The notes under the pieces: model-generated
Seen by the model: only the letters and a program-made list of their open reading frames with translations
Database searches by the model: none
Told to the model about the DNA's origin: nothing
Assembly (NCBI GenBank): GCA_009746045.1
Contig: RPFO01001643.1
Coordinates: forward strand, 62,001 to 126,000
Length of the DNA stretch: 64,000 nt
Direction: 5' to 3'
Source of the DNA: Mesostigma viride
Lineage: Eukaryota > Streptophyta > Mesostigmatophyceae > Mesostigmatales > Mesostigmataceae
Shown: positions 11,651 through 24,700 of the stretch, piece by piece
Numbering within the stretch: the stretch's first letter is position 1
Layout of the letters: the number at the start of each line of letters is the position of its first letter
Made by a program: the position numbers and the translations under genes

Positions 11651-11840
11651 ATTTGTCAGAATTTCACTGGCGATACGAACGTAACGAAATTTCCAAGTAT
11701 CCGACGGAAATATCATTGTTGTATCGAATGGTATGCTGAAATTCATTGTGGTTTGTCCGAGCTGACAAATTTGTCAGAAATTTCATTTTCGATACGAACG
11801 TGACGAAATTTCCAAGTATCTCACGCTCGGAGAGCTTCCA
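11651..11840 (+). repeat. Tandem pair of R120 repeats
   Basis: Two diverged copies with cores at about 11671 and 11790 (CGATACGAACGTRACGAAAT), roughly 119 bp apart. Each begins with ATTTGTCAGAA and includes TATCGAATGGTATGCTGAAA or a remnant of it. R120 also occurs inside H of several units (for example 37440-37555 and 50117-50235) and three times, diverged, at 41510-41720. It is a dispersed repeat of unknown origin. Confidence 0.75.
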
Positions 11841-12025
11841 CGGTGTTCACGGGGAAGGGTCCGTTGCGCGTGGCGCACGGCGGCGGTTCGTCCCGGTCGG
11901 AATCGTCCGCTCGCGCGTCCTCCGTGGAAGGGTCTTGGCGCGTCGCGCGGGCCGGTGCGGTTGGCGCCCAGAAGGTCGACTATCGGCCTCTGGGCCGCTA
12001 GCGGCGAGTCACGTCCTCTCAAGTC

Positions 12026-12069
12026 GGGGAGGGGGGGCGATAGCCCCCCCTCCCCCACTTTTTTCTTGT
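12026..12069 (+). other. 3' hairpin and CTTGT border of large unit
   Basis: A 13-bp perfect stem (GGGGAGGGGGGGC, 12026-12038, with its complement at 12043-12055) has a GATA loop. CACTTTTTTCTTGT follows and ends at 12069. The equivalent hairpin lies 14 nt before the ends at 16934, 21799, 26663, 32067, 36937, 41019, 45521, 49609, 53745 and 58020, with minor changes in G-run length. What follows CTTGT changes (H, D or E element), which is why I place the element border here. Confidence 0.75.
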
Positions 12070-13187
12070 CCCCTAATGTAACTACGATTTATGAAGCCCG
12101 AAAACTTTGGCCGAGGCCGTAGGCCGAAGGTGGGGCCGTCCCCCGCGCCCCCTAGCGCGGGAGCGGACGACGTACAGGACCGTAGCGAGATGGCCAATCG
12201 GCGTAGTACAAAGAAAATCCCCAAACCTTGGAGATCGATTCTCGAGTTTCCTGAACGGGTGCTGAAACGCTGAACATGTTCAGACTTTTGCGGGCAGGTG
12301 GGGCGTCTCGCCAATCCGCGCGGCCTCAGGAATTACGGCACGTTGACTTTTTTAAGCGTCAAACAAGCTACTGGCGAACCGATATCTGTACTAAAACTTT
12401 TCACAGTTTCCCGTTGCACCACTTTGGACGGGGACCAACCGGTGCACGCCGTTTCGAATAACGCGCTCGAATAACGGCCACAACGTGAATGGAATGCGAT
12501 TTTCTGAACGCATGGATCAAATTTGCAGGACGGTTGGAAGGTTCAGAGCCGAACTGGCGTTCAGTCAGGGTGGGGCGAAATAGCAGTGGGAACTGGGAAT
12601 TATTGGCAAAGCGTGCGGCATGCTCGGGGCGAAAAACAAAGTGACGTGCTGCGCGAGCAATTTTCCTTGTGCTGGCTGGCGATGGCAGGCAACGTAGGCT
12701 AGAAAATTGGGATGGGGAATGCGCAGCCATGGTTTTATACGTCAAAATTTTATGTTTGAAGAGCAAGTGCGAAATTTTCTGAGCTGGAGGTGCGTCAACG
12801 GAGTGATACCTGCGTGGGAGAGGTCCGTGTCGCTATGGCGACCTGGAAATGGAATGTCGTTGTAGATTTAGGTATTGTAGTATCATGCTTAACTGCTTTA
12901 CGTATTGGGTGCCTAGTGAAATCAGTTTGCTGTTCGTGGAAGGCTTGGGGTGTGGCCAACGAGCTTCTGCTGTCGCCACATCATATTGGAAAGAACGCTG
13001 GATTTTTTGCCACGGGACGTAACCGGCGATGCCGATGGTGAGGCGTTTGTTTCGATGACCGGGGTAGTACCTGCTCTCTTTCTGATGCATTTTCATGGTT
13101 GCGTTCTTTCCATTTCGCCGAATCCACCTAGTCGCAGCAAAGACATAGCGTAGCAAGGGTCTGCGTTTTATTTTCTTAGCCGTGCAG

Positions 13188-13723
13188 GACGCCATCTTCA
13201 TGGTCCTTCGCATGTCCTGTGTGAACGTCCGTTGCCCAAGGATCTGTGATGCTTTTTTCTGGAATATACTGGGCGGTGAAAGCCCCTCTGGATGCTTGCC
13301 TGGTCACGGGTTTGGGGCGTCATTTACTGCTGTACTGGCTGACATTCATGGTGCTTTCTGCGTAAGCTGACTTGCTTTGCACGTGGATTTTGACTGGACT
13401 GAAGAGCGCGTCTGGTAGCATGTTTACGTGGTGTATAAGGTGATCAATCAACCATTTGTTTATAGAAGGTGTGACAATAGAAGGTGTGTTATATATTTCT
13501 TCATCAAGCATGTCAAAAGTAATCTCCACTCGCTTACAACCTGAATTTTGCTTTGCTGGGTCTGCTGTGTTTGTGTCTCACTGTGCAGGCTATCCCCTTG
13601 GTTGATCAACCAGGTGATTTTTGGTGGCAGCGGGGCCATATACTCTTCTTGGCGTTTTTCATCCATGGCATGTCAACCAACGCATGCATGCCAGCCCCTC
13701 CCACACCCACGCACACATGTTAG
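13188..13723 (+). pseudogene. Possible captured two-exon gene fragment in X module
   Basis: An acceptor-like tract (TTTTATTTTCTTAGCCGTGCAG, ending at 13187, of which the last 20 bases are the core) is followed by exactly 58 open codons (13188-13361). Then comes GTAAGCTGAC and a 227-nt candidate intron (13362-13588) ending TTTGTGTCTCACTGTGCAG. Reading resumes in the same phase for 44 codons to TAG at 13721-13723. The first exon translation includes CDAFFWNILGGESPSG; the second includes LVDQPGDFWWQRGHILFLAF and runs into satellite. I do not recognise the protein. No upstream exon with a matching phase was found. Intron copies: 18227-18453, 23092-23318, 29399-29625, 33360-33586, 38351-38577, 46940-47166, 51029-51255 and 55413-55639. 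The copy at about 8409 has lost the donor GT. A minus-strand frame over the same bases is the competing reading. Confidence 0.25.
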
Positions 13724-15976
13724 CTATACCCCACAAACCCACGCATGGATTCCAGCCACCCCCCACATGCCCGCATGCATGCCAGCCACCCCACCAATCC
13801 ACGCACGCATGCCAGCCACCCCCACACCCACGCACGCATGCCAGCCACCCCACAACCCACTTATGCATTCCAGCAACCCCCACAGCCACTTACGCATGCC
13901 AGCCACCCCCCACCCCCACGCACGCATGGCAGCCACCCCACGAACCCACGCACGCGTGCCAGCCCCCCCTTAAAACCACGCATGCATGGCAGCTCCCCAC
14001 CACACCCACGCATGCATGCCACTCCCCCCGCCAACCACCCACGCATGCCAGCCCCCCGACACACGCATGGCAGCCCCCCCCACACCCACGCACGCATGCC
14101 AGCCCTACCCCACATGCAGGCATGCATGCCAGCCACCCCCCACACCCACGCATGCATGCCAGCCCCTCCCACACCCACGCCCGCATGCCAGCTACCCCAC
14201 AAACCCACGCATGCATGCCAGCGACCCCCCACATGCACGCATGCATGCCAGCCACCCCACCACCCACGCACGCATGCCAGCCCATCACAAACCCACTTAT
14301 GCATGCCAGCCACCCCCCACACCCACGTACGCATGCCAGCCACCCCACACACCCACGCACGCATGGCAGCCACCCCACCAACCCACACACGCGTGCCAGC
14401 CCCCCCCTAACCCCACGCATGCATGGCAGCCCCCCACCACACCCACGCATGCATGCCACTCCCCCCCACACCCACGCACGCATGCGAGCCCCCCCCACAC
14501 CCACGCACGCATGCGAGCCCCCCCCACACCCACGCACGCATGCCAGCCCCACCCCACATGCAGGCATGCATGCCAGCCACCCCCCACACCCACGCATGCA
14601 TGCCAGCCCCTCCCACACCCACGCCCGCATGCCAGCTACCCCACAAACCCACGCATGCATGCCAGCGACCCCCCACATGCACGCATGCATGCCAGCCACC
14701 CCACCAACCCACGCACGCATGCCAGCCCATCACAAACCCACTTATGCATGCCAGCCACCCCCCACACCCACGTACGCATGCCAGCCACCCCACACACCCA
14801 CGCACGCATGGCAGCCACCCCACCAACCCACACACGCGTGCCAGCCCCCCCCTAACCCCACGCATGCATGGCAGCCCCCCACCACACCCACGCATGCATG
14901 CCACTCCCCCCCACACCCACGCACGCATGCGAGCCCCCCCCACACCCACGCACGCATGCGAGGCCCCCCCACACCCACGCAAGCATGCCAGCCCCACCCC
15001 ACATGCAGGCAAGCATGCCAGCCACCCCCCACACCCACGCATGCATGCCAACCCCTCCCACACCCACGCCTGCATGCCAGCTACCCCACAAACCCACGCA
15101 TGCATGCCAGCGACCCCCCACATGCACGCATGCATGCCTGCCACCCCACCAACCCACGCACGCATGCCAGCCCATCACAAACCCACTTATGCATGCCAGC
15201 CACCCCCCACACCCACGTACGCATGCCAGCCACCCCACACACCCACGCACGCATGGCAGCCACCCCACCAACCCACACACGCGTGCCAGCCCCCCCTAAC
15301 CCCACGCATGCATGGCAGCCCCCCACCACACCCACGCATGCATGCCACTCCCCCCCACACCCACGCACGCATGCGAGCCCCCCCCACACCCACGCACGCA
15401 TGCGAGCCCCCCACACACCCACGCACGCATGGCAGCCACCCCACGAACCCACACACGCGTGCCAGCCCCCCCTAACCCCACGCATGCATGGCAGCCCCCC
15501 ACCACACCCACGCATGCATGCCACTCCCCCCCACACCCACGCACGCATGCGAGCCACCCCCCACACCCACGCATGCATGCCAACCCCTCCCACACCCACG
15601 CCTGCATGCCAGCTACCCCACAAACCCACGCATGCATGCCAGCGACCCCCCACATGCACGCATGCATGCCTGCCACCCCACCAACCCACGCACGCATGCC
15701 AGCCCATCACAAACCCACTTATGCATGCCAGCCACCCCCCACACCCACGTACGCATGCCAGCCACCCCACACACCCACGCACGCATGGCAGCCACCCCAC
15801 GAACCCACACACGCGTGCCAGCCCCCCCTAACCACACGCATGCATGGCAGCCCCCCACCACACCCACGCATGCATGCCACTCCCCCCCACACCCACGCAC
15901 GCATGCGAGCCCCCCCCACACCCACGCACGCATGCGAGGCCCCCCCACACCCACGCAAGCATGCCAGCCCCCCCCC
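13680..15976. repeat. 30-bp satellite block of unit 2
   Basis: About 77 monomers. The CTAACCCCACGCATGC variant at about 14407, 14852 and 15297 gives two exact 445-bp steps, so about 15 monomers form a higher-order repeat. The last third has partial higher-order units (spacings of about 176 and 356 bp). Confidence 0.95.
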
Positions 15977-16934
15977 ATGAAGTCATAGTGGGCACCACGG
16001 AGTCATGCTATGTTTTAATTTTTTCAATTTAATAATGGGAATGACGGATGGTGCATGTGTGAACAAAGGAATGAAAGGATTGCCACTCAATGAATATTAA
16101 TTAATGATGAAAATGGGAGTTTGCATGGGAGTGTTTGGTCCTTATGGCTGGCTTGCAAAAAGCAGTACCCAAATTTCGAAGTATTTGACAGCGAAATATC
16201 TGTAAAGTATATCGCATGGTATAATTAATTAATGAATGGTACGCTGAAATTCATTGTGCGGGCTCTCTCTGCATGTGATAAACAATTTTAGCTTTGAGGG
16301 CATGCAACAAGACATGCTAGCATTAAAATGAAATTAAATTATAACATGACTAGTTGGGAGATCATGTACGACAGACATGTAGCATAATTACGTACATGGC
16401 CACAATTGTGCCAATCAGGGCCCTCCTCTAGGTAGACTGTGCTAGGCAATTACAATTAGACAAATAAGGTCATTCAAAAAGGTTTAATTCTTCACCTACC
16501 TCCATCCATCCAGCAAGGGAATATGTTAGCCAGTGCTACATGATGATCTCCCAACGGAGTCATGTTATGATGCGAAATAGTTCAGGATAAAATTTGTCAG
16601 AATTATTTCATTGTGGTTCAGTCCGAGCTGAAAATTTGTCAGAATTTTTAATTTCGATACGAACGTGACGAAATTTCCAAGTATCTCACGCTCGGAGAGC
16701 TTTCACGGTGTTCACGGGGAAGGGTCCGTTGCGCGTGGCGCACGGAGGCGGTTCGTCCCGGTCGGAATCGTCCGCTCGCGCGTCCTCCGTGGAAGGGTCT
16801 TGGCGCGTCGCGCGGGCCGGTGCGGTTGGCGCCCAGAAGGTCGACTATCGGCCTCTGGGCCGCTAGCGGCGAGTCACGTCCTCTCAAGTCGGGGAGGGGG
16901 GGCGATAGCCCCCCCTCCCCCACTTTTTTCTTGT

Positions 16935-19900
16935 CCCCTAATGTAACTACGATTTATGAAGCCCGAAAACTTTGGCCGAGGCCGTAGGCCGAAGGTGGGG
17001 CCGTCCCCCGCGCCCCCTAGCGCGGGAGCGGACGACGTACAGGACCGTAGCGAGATGGCCAATCGGCGTAGTACAAAGAAAATCCCCAAACCTTGGAGAT
17101 CGATTCTCGAGTTTCCTGAACGGGTGCTGAAACGCTGAACATGTTCAGACTTTTGCGGGCAGGTGGGGCGTCTCGCCAATCCGCGCGGCCTCAGGAATTA
17201 CGGCACGTTGACTTTTTTAAGCGTCAAACAAGCTACTGGCGAACCGATATCTGTACTAAAACTTTTCACAGTTTCCCGTTGCACCACTTTGGACGGGGAC
17301 CAACCGGTGCACGCCGTTTCGAATAACGCGCTCGAATAACGGCCACAACGTGAATGGAATGCGATTTTCTGAACGCATGGATCAAATTTGCAGGACGGTT
17401 GGAAGGTTCAGAGCCGAACTGGCGTTCAGTCAGGGTGGGGCGAAATAGCAGTGGGAACTGGGAATTATTGGCAAAGCGTGCGGCATGCTCGGGGCGAAAA
17501 ACAAAGTGACGTGCTGCGCGAGCAATTTTCCTTGTGCTGGCTGGCGATGGCAGGCAACGTAGGCTAGAAAATTGGGATGGGGAATGCGCAGCCATGGTTT
17601 TATACGTCAAAATTTTATGTTTGAAGAGCAAGTGCGAAATTTTCTGAGCTGGAGGTGCGTCAACGGAGTGATACCTGCGTGGGAGAGGTCCGTGTCGCTA
17701 TGGCGACCTGGAAATGGAATGTCGTTGTAGATTTAGGTATTGTAGTATCATGCTTAACTGCTTTACGTATTGGGTGCCTAGTGAAATCAGTTTGCTGTTC
17801 GTGGAAGGCTTGGGGTGTGGCCAACGAGCTTCTGCTGTCGCCACATCATATTGGAAAGAACGCTGGATTTTTTGCCACGGGACGTAACCGGCGATGCCGA
17901 TGGTGAGGCGTTTGTTTCGATGACCGGGGTAGTACCTGCTCTCTTTCTGATGCATTTTCATGGTTGCGTTCTTTCCATTTCGCCGAATCCACCTAGTCGC
18001 AGCAAAGACATAGCGTAGCAAGGGTCTGCGTTTTATTTTCTTAGCCGTGCAGGACGCCATCTTCATGGTCCTTCGCATGTCCTGTGTGAACGTCCGTTGC
18101 CCAAGGATCTGTGATGCTTTTTTCTGGAATATACTGGGCGGTGAAAGCCCCTCTGGATGCTTGCCTGGTCACGGGTTTGGGGCGTCATTTACTGCTGTAC
18201 TGGCTGACATTCATGGTGCTTTCTGCGTAAGCTGACTTGCTTTGCACGTGGATTTTGACTGGACTGAAGAGCGCGTCTGGTAGCATGTTTACGTGGTGTA
18301 TAAGGTGATCAATCAACCATTTGTTTATAGAAGGTGTGACAATAGAAGGTGTGTTATATATTTCTTCATCAAGCATGTCAAAAGTAATCTCCACTCGCTT
18401 ACAACCTGAATTTTGCTTTGCTGGGTCTGCTGTGTTTGTGTCTCACTGTGCAGGCTATCCCCTTGGTTGATCAACCAGGTGATTTTTGGTGGCAGCGGGG
18501 CCATATACTCTTCTTGGCGTTTTTCATCCATGGCATGTCAACCAACGCATGCATGCCAGCCCCTCCCACACCCACGCACACATGTTAGCTATACCCCACA
18601 AACCCACGCATGGATTCCAGCCACCCCCCACATGCCCGCATGCATGCCAGCCACCCCACCAATCCACGCACGCATGCCAGCCACCCCCACACCCACGCAC
18701 GCATGCCAGCCACCCCACAACCCACTTATGCATTCCAGCAACCCCCACAGCCACTTACGCATGCCAGCCACCCCCCACCCCCACGCACGCATGGCAGCCA
18801 CCCCACGAACCCACGCACGCGTGCCAGCCCCCCCTTAAAACCACGCATGCATGGCAGCTCCCCACCACACCCACGCATGCATGCCACTCCCCCCGCCAAC
18901 CACCCACGCATGCCAGCCCCCCGACACACGCATGGCAGCCCCCCCCACACCCACGCACGCATGCCAGCCCTACCCCACATGCAGGCATGCATGCCAGCCA
19001 CCCCCCACACCCACGCATGCATGCCAGCCCCTCCCACACCCACGCCCGCATGCCAGCTACCCCACAAACCCACGCATGCATGCCAGCGACCCCCCACATG
19101 CACGCATGCATGCCAGCCACCCCACCAACCCACGCACGCATGCCAGCCCATCACAAACCCACTTATGCATGCCAGCCACCCCCCACACCCACGTACGCAT
19201 GCCAGCCACCCCACACACCCACGCACGCATGGCAGCCACCCCACCAACCCACACACGCGTGCCAGCCCCCCCTAACCCCACGCATGCATGGCAGCCCCCC
19301 ACCACACCCACGCATGCATGCCACTCCCCCCCACACCCACGCACGCATGCGAGCCCCCCCCACACCCACGCACGCATGCGAGCCCCCCCCACACCCACGC
19401 ACGCATGCCAGCCCCACCCCACATGCAGGCATGCATGCCAGCCACCCCCCACACCCACGCATGCATGCCAGCCCCTCCCACACCCACGCCCGCATGCCAG
19501 CTACCCCACAAACCCACGCATGCATGCCAGCGACCCCCCACATGCACGCATGCATGCCAGCCACCCCACCAACCCACGCACGCATGCCAGCCCATCACAA
19601 ACCCACTTATGCATGCCAGCCACCCCCCACACCCACGTACGCATGCCAGCCACCCCACACACCCACGCACGCATGGCAGCCACCCCACCAACCCACACAC
19701 GCGTGCCAGCCCCCCCTAACCCCACGCATGCATGGCAGCCCCCCACCACACCCACGCATGCATGCCACTCCCCCCCACACCCACGCACGCATGCGAGCCC
19801 CCCCCACACCCACGCACGCATGCGAGGCCCCCCCACACCCACGCAAGCATGCCAGCCCCACCCCACATGCAGGCAAGCATGCCAGCCACCCCCCACACCC

Positions 19901-21799
19901 ACGCATGCATGCCAACCCCTCCCACACCCACGCCTGCATGCCAGCTACCCCACAAACCCACGCATGCATGCCAGCGACCCCCCACATGCACGCATGCATG
20001 CCTGCCACCCCACCAACCCACGCACGCATGCCAGCCCATCACAAACCCACTTATGCATGCCAGCCACCCCCCACACCCACGTACGCATGCCAGCCACCCC
20101 ACACACCCACGCACGCATGGCAGCCACCCCACCAACCCACACACGCGTGCCAGCCCCCCCCTAACCCCACGCATGCATGGCAGCCCCCCACCACACCCAC
20201 GCATGCATGCCACTCCCCCCCACACCCACGCACGCATGCGAGCCCCCCCCACACCCACGCACGCATGCGAGCCCCCCACACACCCACGCACGCATGGCAG
20301 CCACCCCACGAACCCACACACGCGTGCCAGCCCCCCCCTAACCCCACGCATGCATGGCAGCCCCCCACCACACCCACGCATGCATGCCACTCCCCCCCAC
20401 ACCCACGCACGCATGCGAGCCACCCCCCACACCCACGCATGCATGCCAACCCCTCCCACACCCACGCCTGCATGCCAGCTACCCCACAAACCCACGCATG
20501 CATGCCAGCGACCCCCCACATGCACGCATGCATGCCTGCCACCCCACCAACCCACGCACGCATGCCAGCCCATCACAAACCCACTTATGCATGCCAGCCA
20601 CCCCCCACACCCACGTACGCATGCCAGCCACCCCACACACCCACGCACGCATGGCAGCCACCCCACGAACCCACACACGCGTGCCAGCCCCCCCTAACCA
20701 CACGCATGCATGGCAGCCCCCCACCACACCCACGCATGCATGCCACTCCCCCCCACACCCACGCACGCATGCGAGCCCCCCCCACACCCACGCACGCATG
20801 CGAGGCCCCCCCACACCCACGCAAGCATGCCAGCCCCCCCCATGAAGTCATAGTGGGCACCACGGAGTCATGCTATGTTTTAATTTTTTCAATTTAATAA
20901 TGGGAATGACGGATGGTGCATGTGTGAACAAAGGAATGAAAGGATTGCCACTCAATGAATATTAATTAATGATGAAAATGGGAGTTTGCATGGGAGTGTT
21001 TGGTCCTTATGGCTGGCTTGCAAAAAGCAGTACCCAAATTTCGAAGTATTTGACAGCGAAATATCTGTAAAGTATATCGCATGGTATAATTAATTAATGA
21101 ATGGTACGCTGAAATTCATTGTGCGGGCTCTCTCTGCATGTGATAAACAATTTTAGCTTTGAGGGCATGCAACAAGACATGCTAGCATTAAAATGAAATT
21201 AAATTATAACATGACTAGTTGGGAGATCATGTACGACAGACATGTAGCATAATTACGTACATGGCCACAATTGTGCCAATCAGGGCCCTCCTCTAGGTAG
21301 ACTGTGCTAGGCAATTACAATTAGACAAATAAGGTCATTCAAAAAGGTTTAATTCTTCACCTACCTCCATCCATCCAGCAAGGGAATATGTTAGCCAGTG
21401 CTACATGATGATCTCCCAACGGAGTCATGTTATGATGCGAAATAGTTCAGGATAAAATTTGTCAGAATTATTTCATTGTGGTTCAGTCCGAGCTGAAAAT
21501 TTGTCAGAATTTTTAATTTCGATACGAACGTGACGAAATTTCCAAGTATCTCACGCTCGGAGAGCTTTCACGGTGTTCACGGGGAAGGGTCCGTTGCGAG
21601 TGGCGCACGGAGGCGGTTCGTCCCGGTCGGAATCGTCCGCTCGCGCGTCCTCCGTGGAAGGGTCTTGGCGCGTCGCGCGGGCCGGTGCGGTTGGCGCCCA
21701 GAAGGTCGACTATCGGCCTCTGGGCCGCTAGCGGCGAGTCACGTCCTCTCAAGTCGGGGAGGGGGGGCGATAGCCCCCCCTCCCCCACTTTTTTCTTGT
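16935..21799 (+). mobile_element. Unit 3: complete large tandem element, 4865 bp
   Basis: H/X 16935-18544, satellite 18545-20841, A short form 20842-21550, G 21551-21799. Its length is identical to unit 2 and the H/X text agrees by eye. Differences are in the internal order of satellite variants and single bases in G (GCGAGTGGCG near 21597 against GCGCGTGGCG near 16732). It is a very recent duplicate of its neighbour. Confidence 0.6.
18545..20841. repeat. 30-bp satellite block of unit 3
   Basis: Same total length (2297 bp) as in unit 2, with higher-order units repeating at about 444-445 bp (variant anchors near 19272, 19716 and 20161). The open frame on the + strand spans most of the block and runs into the A module; I treat it as a by-product of the period. 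Confidence 0.95.
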
Positions 21800-24700
21800 C
21801 CCCTAATGTAACTACGATTTATGAAGCCCGAAAACTTTGGCCGAGGCCGTAGGCCGAAGGTGGGGCCGTCCCCCGCGCCCCCTAGCGCGGGAGCGGACGA
21901 CGTACAGGACCGTAGCGAGATGGCCAATCGGCGTAGTACAAAGAAAATCCCCAAACCTTGGAGATCGATTCTCGAGTTTCCTGAACGGGTGCTGAAACGC
22001 TGAACATGTTCAGACTTTTGCGGGCAGGTGGGGCGTCTCGCCAATCCGCGCGGCCTCAGGAATTACGGCACGTTGACTTTTTTAAGCGTCAAACAAGCTA
22101 CTGGCGAACCGATATCTGTACTAAAACTTTTCACAGTTTCCCGTTGCACCACTTTGGACGGGGACCAACCGGTGCACGCCGTTTCGAATAACGCGCTCGA
22201 ATAACGGCCACAACGTGAATGGAATGCGATTTTCTGAACGCATGGATCAAATTTGCAGGACGGTTGGAAGGTTCAGAGCCGAACTGGCGTTCAGTCAGGG
22301 TGGGGCGAAATAGCAGTGGGAACTGGGAATTATTGGCAAAGCGTGCGGCATGCTCGGGGCGAAAAACAAAGTGACGTGCTGCGCGAGCAATTTTCCTTGT
22401 GCTGGCTGGCGATGGCAGGCAACGTAGGCTAGAAAATTGGGATGGGGAATGCGCAGCCATGGTTTTATACGTCAAAATTTTATGTTTGAAGAGCAAGTGC
22501 GAAATTTTCTGAGCTGGAGGTGCGTCAACGGAGTGATACCTGCGTGGGAGAGGTCCGTGTCGCTATGGCGACCTGGAAATGGAATGTCGTTGTAGATTTA
22601 GGTATTGTAGTATCATGCTTAACTGCTTTACGTATTGGGTGCCTAGTGAAATCAGTTTGCTGTTCGTGGAAGGCTTGGGGTGTGGCCAACGAGCTTCTGC
22701 TGTCGCCACATCATATTGGAAAGAACGCTGGATTTTTTGCCACGGGACGTAACCGGCGATGCCGATGGTGAGGCGTTTGTTTCGATGACCGGGGTAGTAC
22801 CTGCTCTCTTTCTGATGCATTTTCATGGTTGCGTTCTTTCCATTTCGCCGAATCCACCTAGTCGCAGCAAAGACATAGCGTAGCAAGGGTCTGCGTTTTA
22901 TTTTCTTAGCCGTGCAGGACGCCATCTTCATGGTCCTTCGCATGTCCTGTGTGAACGTCCGTTGCCCAAGGATCTGTGATGCTTTTTTCTGGAATATACT
23001 GGGCGGTGAAAGCCCCTCTGGATGCTTGCCTGGTCACGGGTTTGGGGCGTCATTTACTGCTGTACTGGCTGACATTCATGGTGCTTTCTGCGTAAGCTGA
23101 CTTGCTTTGCACGTGGATTTTGACTGGACTGAAGAGCGCGTCTGGTAGCATGTTTACGTGGTGTATAAGGTGATCAATCAACCATTTGTTTATAGAAGGT
23201 GTGACAATAGAAGGTGTGTTATATATTTCTTCATCAAGCATGTCAAAAGTAATCTCCACTCGCTTACAACCTGAATTTTGCTTTGCTGGGTCTGCTGTGT
23301 TTGTGTCTCACTGTGCAGGCTATCCCCTTGGTTGATCAACCAGGTGATTTTTGGTGGCAGCGGGGCCATATACTCTTCTTGGCGTTTTTCATCCATGGCA
23401 TGTCAACCAACGCATGCATGCCAGCCCCTCCCACACCCACGCACACATGTTAGCTATACCCCACAAACCCACGCATGGATTCCAGCCACCCCCCACATGC
23501 CCGCATGCATGCCAGCCACCCCACCAATCCACGCACGCATGCCAGCCACCCCCACACCCACGCACGCATGCCAGCCACCCCACAACCCACTTATGCATTC
23601 CAGCAACCCCCACAGCCACTTACGCATGCCAGCCACCCCCCACCCCCACGCACGCATGGCAGCCACCCCACGAACCCACGCACGCGTGCCAGCCCCCCCT
23701 TAAAACCACGCATGCATGGCAGCTCCCCACCACACCCACGCATGCATGCCACTCCCCCGCCAACCACCCACGCATGCCAGCCCCCCGACACACGCATGGC
23801 AGCCCCCCCCACACCCACGCACGCATGCCAGCCCTACCCCACATGCAGGCATGCATGCCAGCCACCCCCCACACCCACGCATGCATGCCAGCCCCTCCCA
23901 CACCCACGCCCGCATGCCAGCTACCCCACAAACCCACGCATGCATGCCAGCGACCCCCCACATGCACGCATGCATGCCAGCCACCCCACCAACCCACGCA
24001 CGCATGCCAGCCCATCACAAACCCACTTATGCATGCCAGCCACCCCCCACACCCACGTACGCATGCCAGCCACCCCACACACCCACGCACGCATGGCAGC
24101 CACCCCACCAACCCACACACGCGTGCCAGCCCCCCCCTAACCCCACGCATGCATGGCAGCCCCCCACCACACCCACGCATGCATGCCACTCCCCCCCACA
24201 CCCACGCACGCATGCGAGCCCCCCCCACACCCACGCACGCATGCGAGCCCCCCCCACACCCACGCACGCATGCCAGCCCCACCCCACATGCAGGCATGCA
24301 TGCCAGCCACCCCCCACACCCACGCATGCATGCCAGCCCCTCCCACACCCACGCCCGCATGCCAGCTACCCCACAAACCCACGCATGCATGCCAGCGACC
24401 CCCCACATGCACGCATGCATGCCAGCCACCCCACCAACCCACGCACGCATGCCAGCCCATCACAAACCCACTTATGCATGCCAGCCACCCCCCACACCCA
24501 CGTACGCATGCCAGCCACCCCACACACCCACGCACGCATGGCAGCCACCCCACCAACCCACACACGCGTGCCAGCCCCCCCCTAACCCCACGCATGCATG
24601 GCAGCCCCCCACCACACCCACGCATGCATGCCACTCCCCCCCACACCCACGCACGCATGCGAGCCCCCCCCACACCCACGCACGCATGCGAGGCCCCCCC

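Larger units (their letters stand above)
7035..12069 (+). mobile_element. Unit 1: irregular large element with mosaic 5' part
   Basis: Modules: mosaic H/X (7035-8723), satellite (8724-11038), A long form (11039-11820), G (11821-12069). The 3' end is canonical: a 13-bp stem, 4-nt loop, 14-nt spacer and CTTGT. The 5' end (TGCTTCTGAATAACTAGCTG then ATTTATGCGCCG) is a diverged version of the usual start. The 3' part of X occurs twice (about 7122-7275 and 8476-8640). Confidence 0.6.
12070..16934 (+). mobile_element. Unit 2: complete large tandem element, 4865 bp
   Basis: Reference copy. H at 12070-12590 starts CCCCTAATGTAACTACGATT and holds six CTGAAC/GTTCAG hexamers. X is 12591-13679, satellite 13680-15976, A (short form) 15977-16686 and G 16687-16934 with hairpin 16891-16920. 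A second hairpin-capable GC word (CCCGCGCCCCCTAGCGCGGG) lies inside H near 12141-12160. There is no transposase, Rep, helicase or reverse-transcriptase motif, so if the unit is mobile it is non-autonomous. The Helitron-like assignment is inference from its ends only. Confidence 0.6.

Noticed and set aside
12026-12069. Hairpin plus T-run as an intrinsic transcription terminator
   Set aside because: A GC stem followed by T's looks like a bacterial terminator, but the DNA is eukaryotic repeat. The D and E hairpins have no T-run, and the position coincides with element borders, which explains it better.
12141-12180. tRNA or small RNA gene in the GC-rich part of H
   Set aside because: A short hairpin exists, but no cloverleaf, A/B box or anticodon arrangement could be found.
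12831-13213. 126-codon minus-strand frame in X (basic, starting MRRTMKMASC)
   Set aside because: Overlaps the plus-strand candidate fragment, has no recognisable motif, and is broken by the 1-bp difference in the unit 1 copy and the deletion in unit 8. It cannot be supported over a chance frame.
18486-20897. Open frame of 803 codons and many similar ones over the satellite, His/Pro/Thr/Ala/Cys-rich
   Set aside because: All arise from a stop-poor repeat with a period near 30 bp. Similar frames are open on both strands and in several phases at once, C-run length changes shift frames freely between copies, and the frames start and end at arbitrary monomers.
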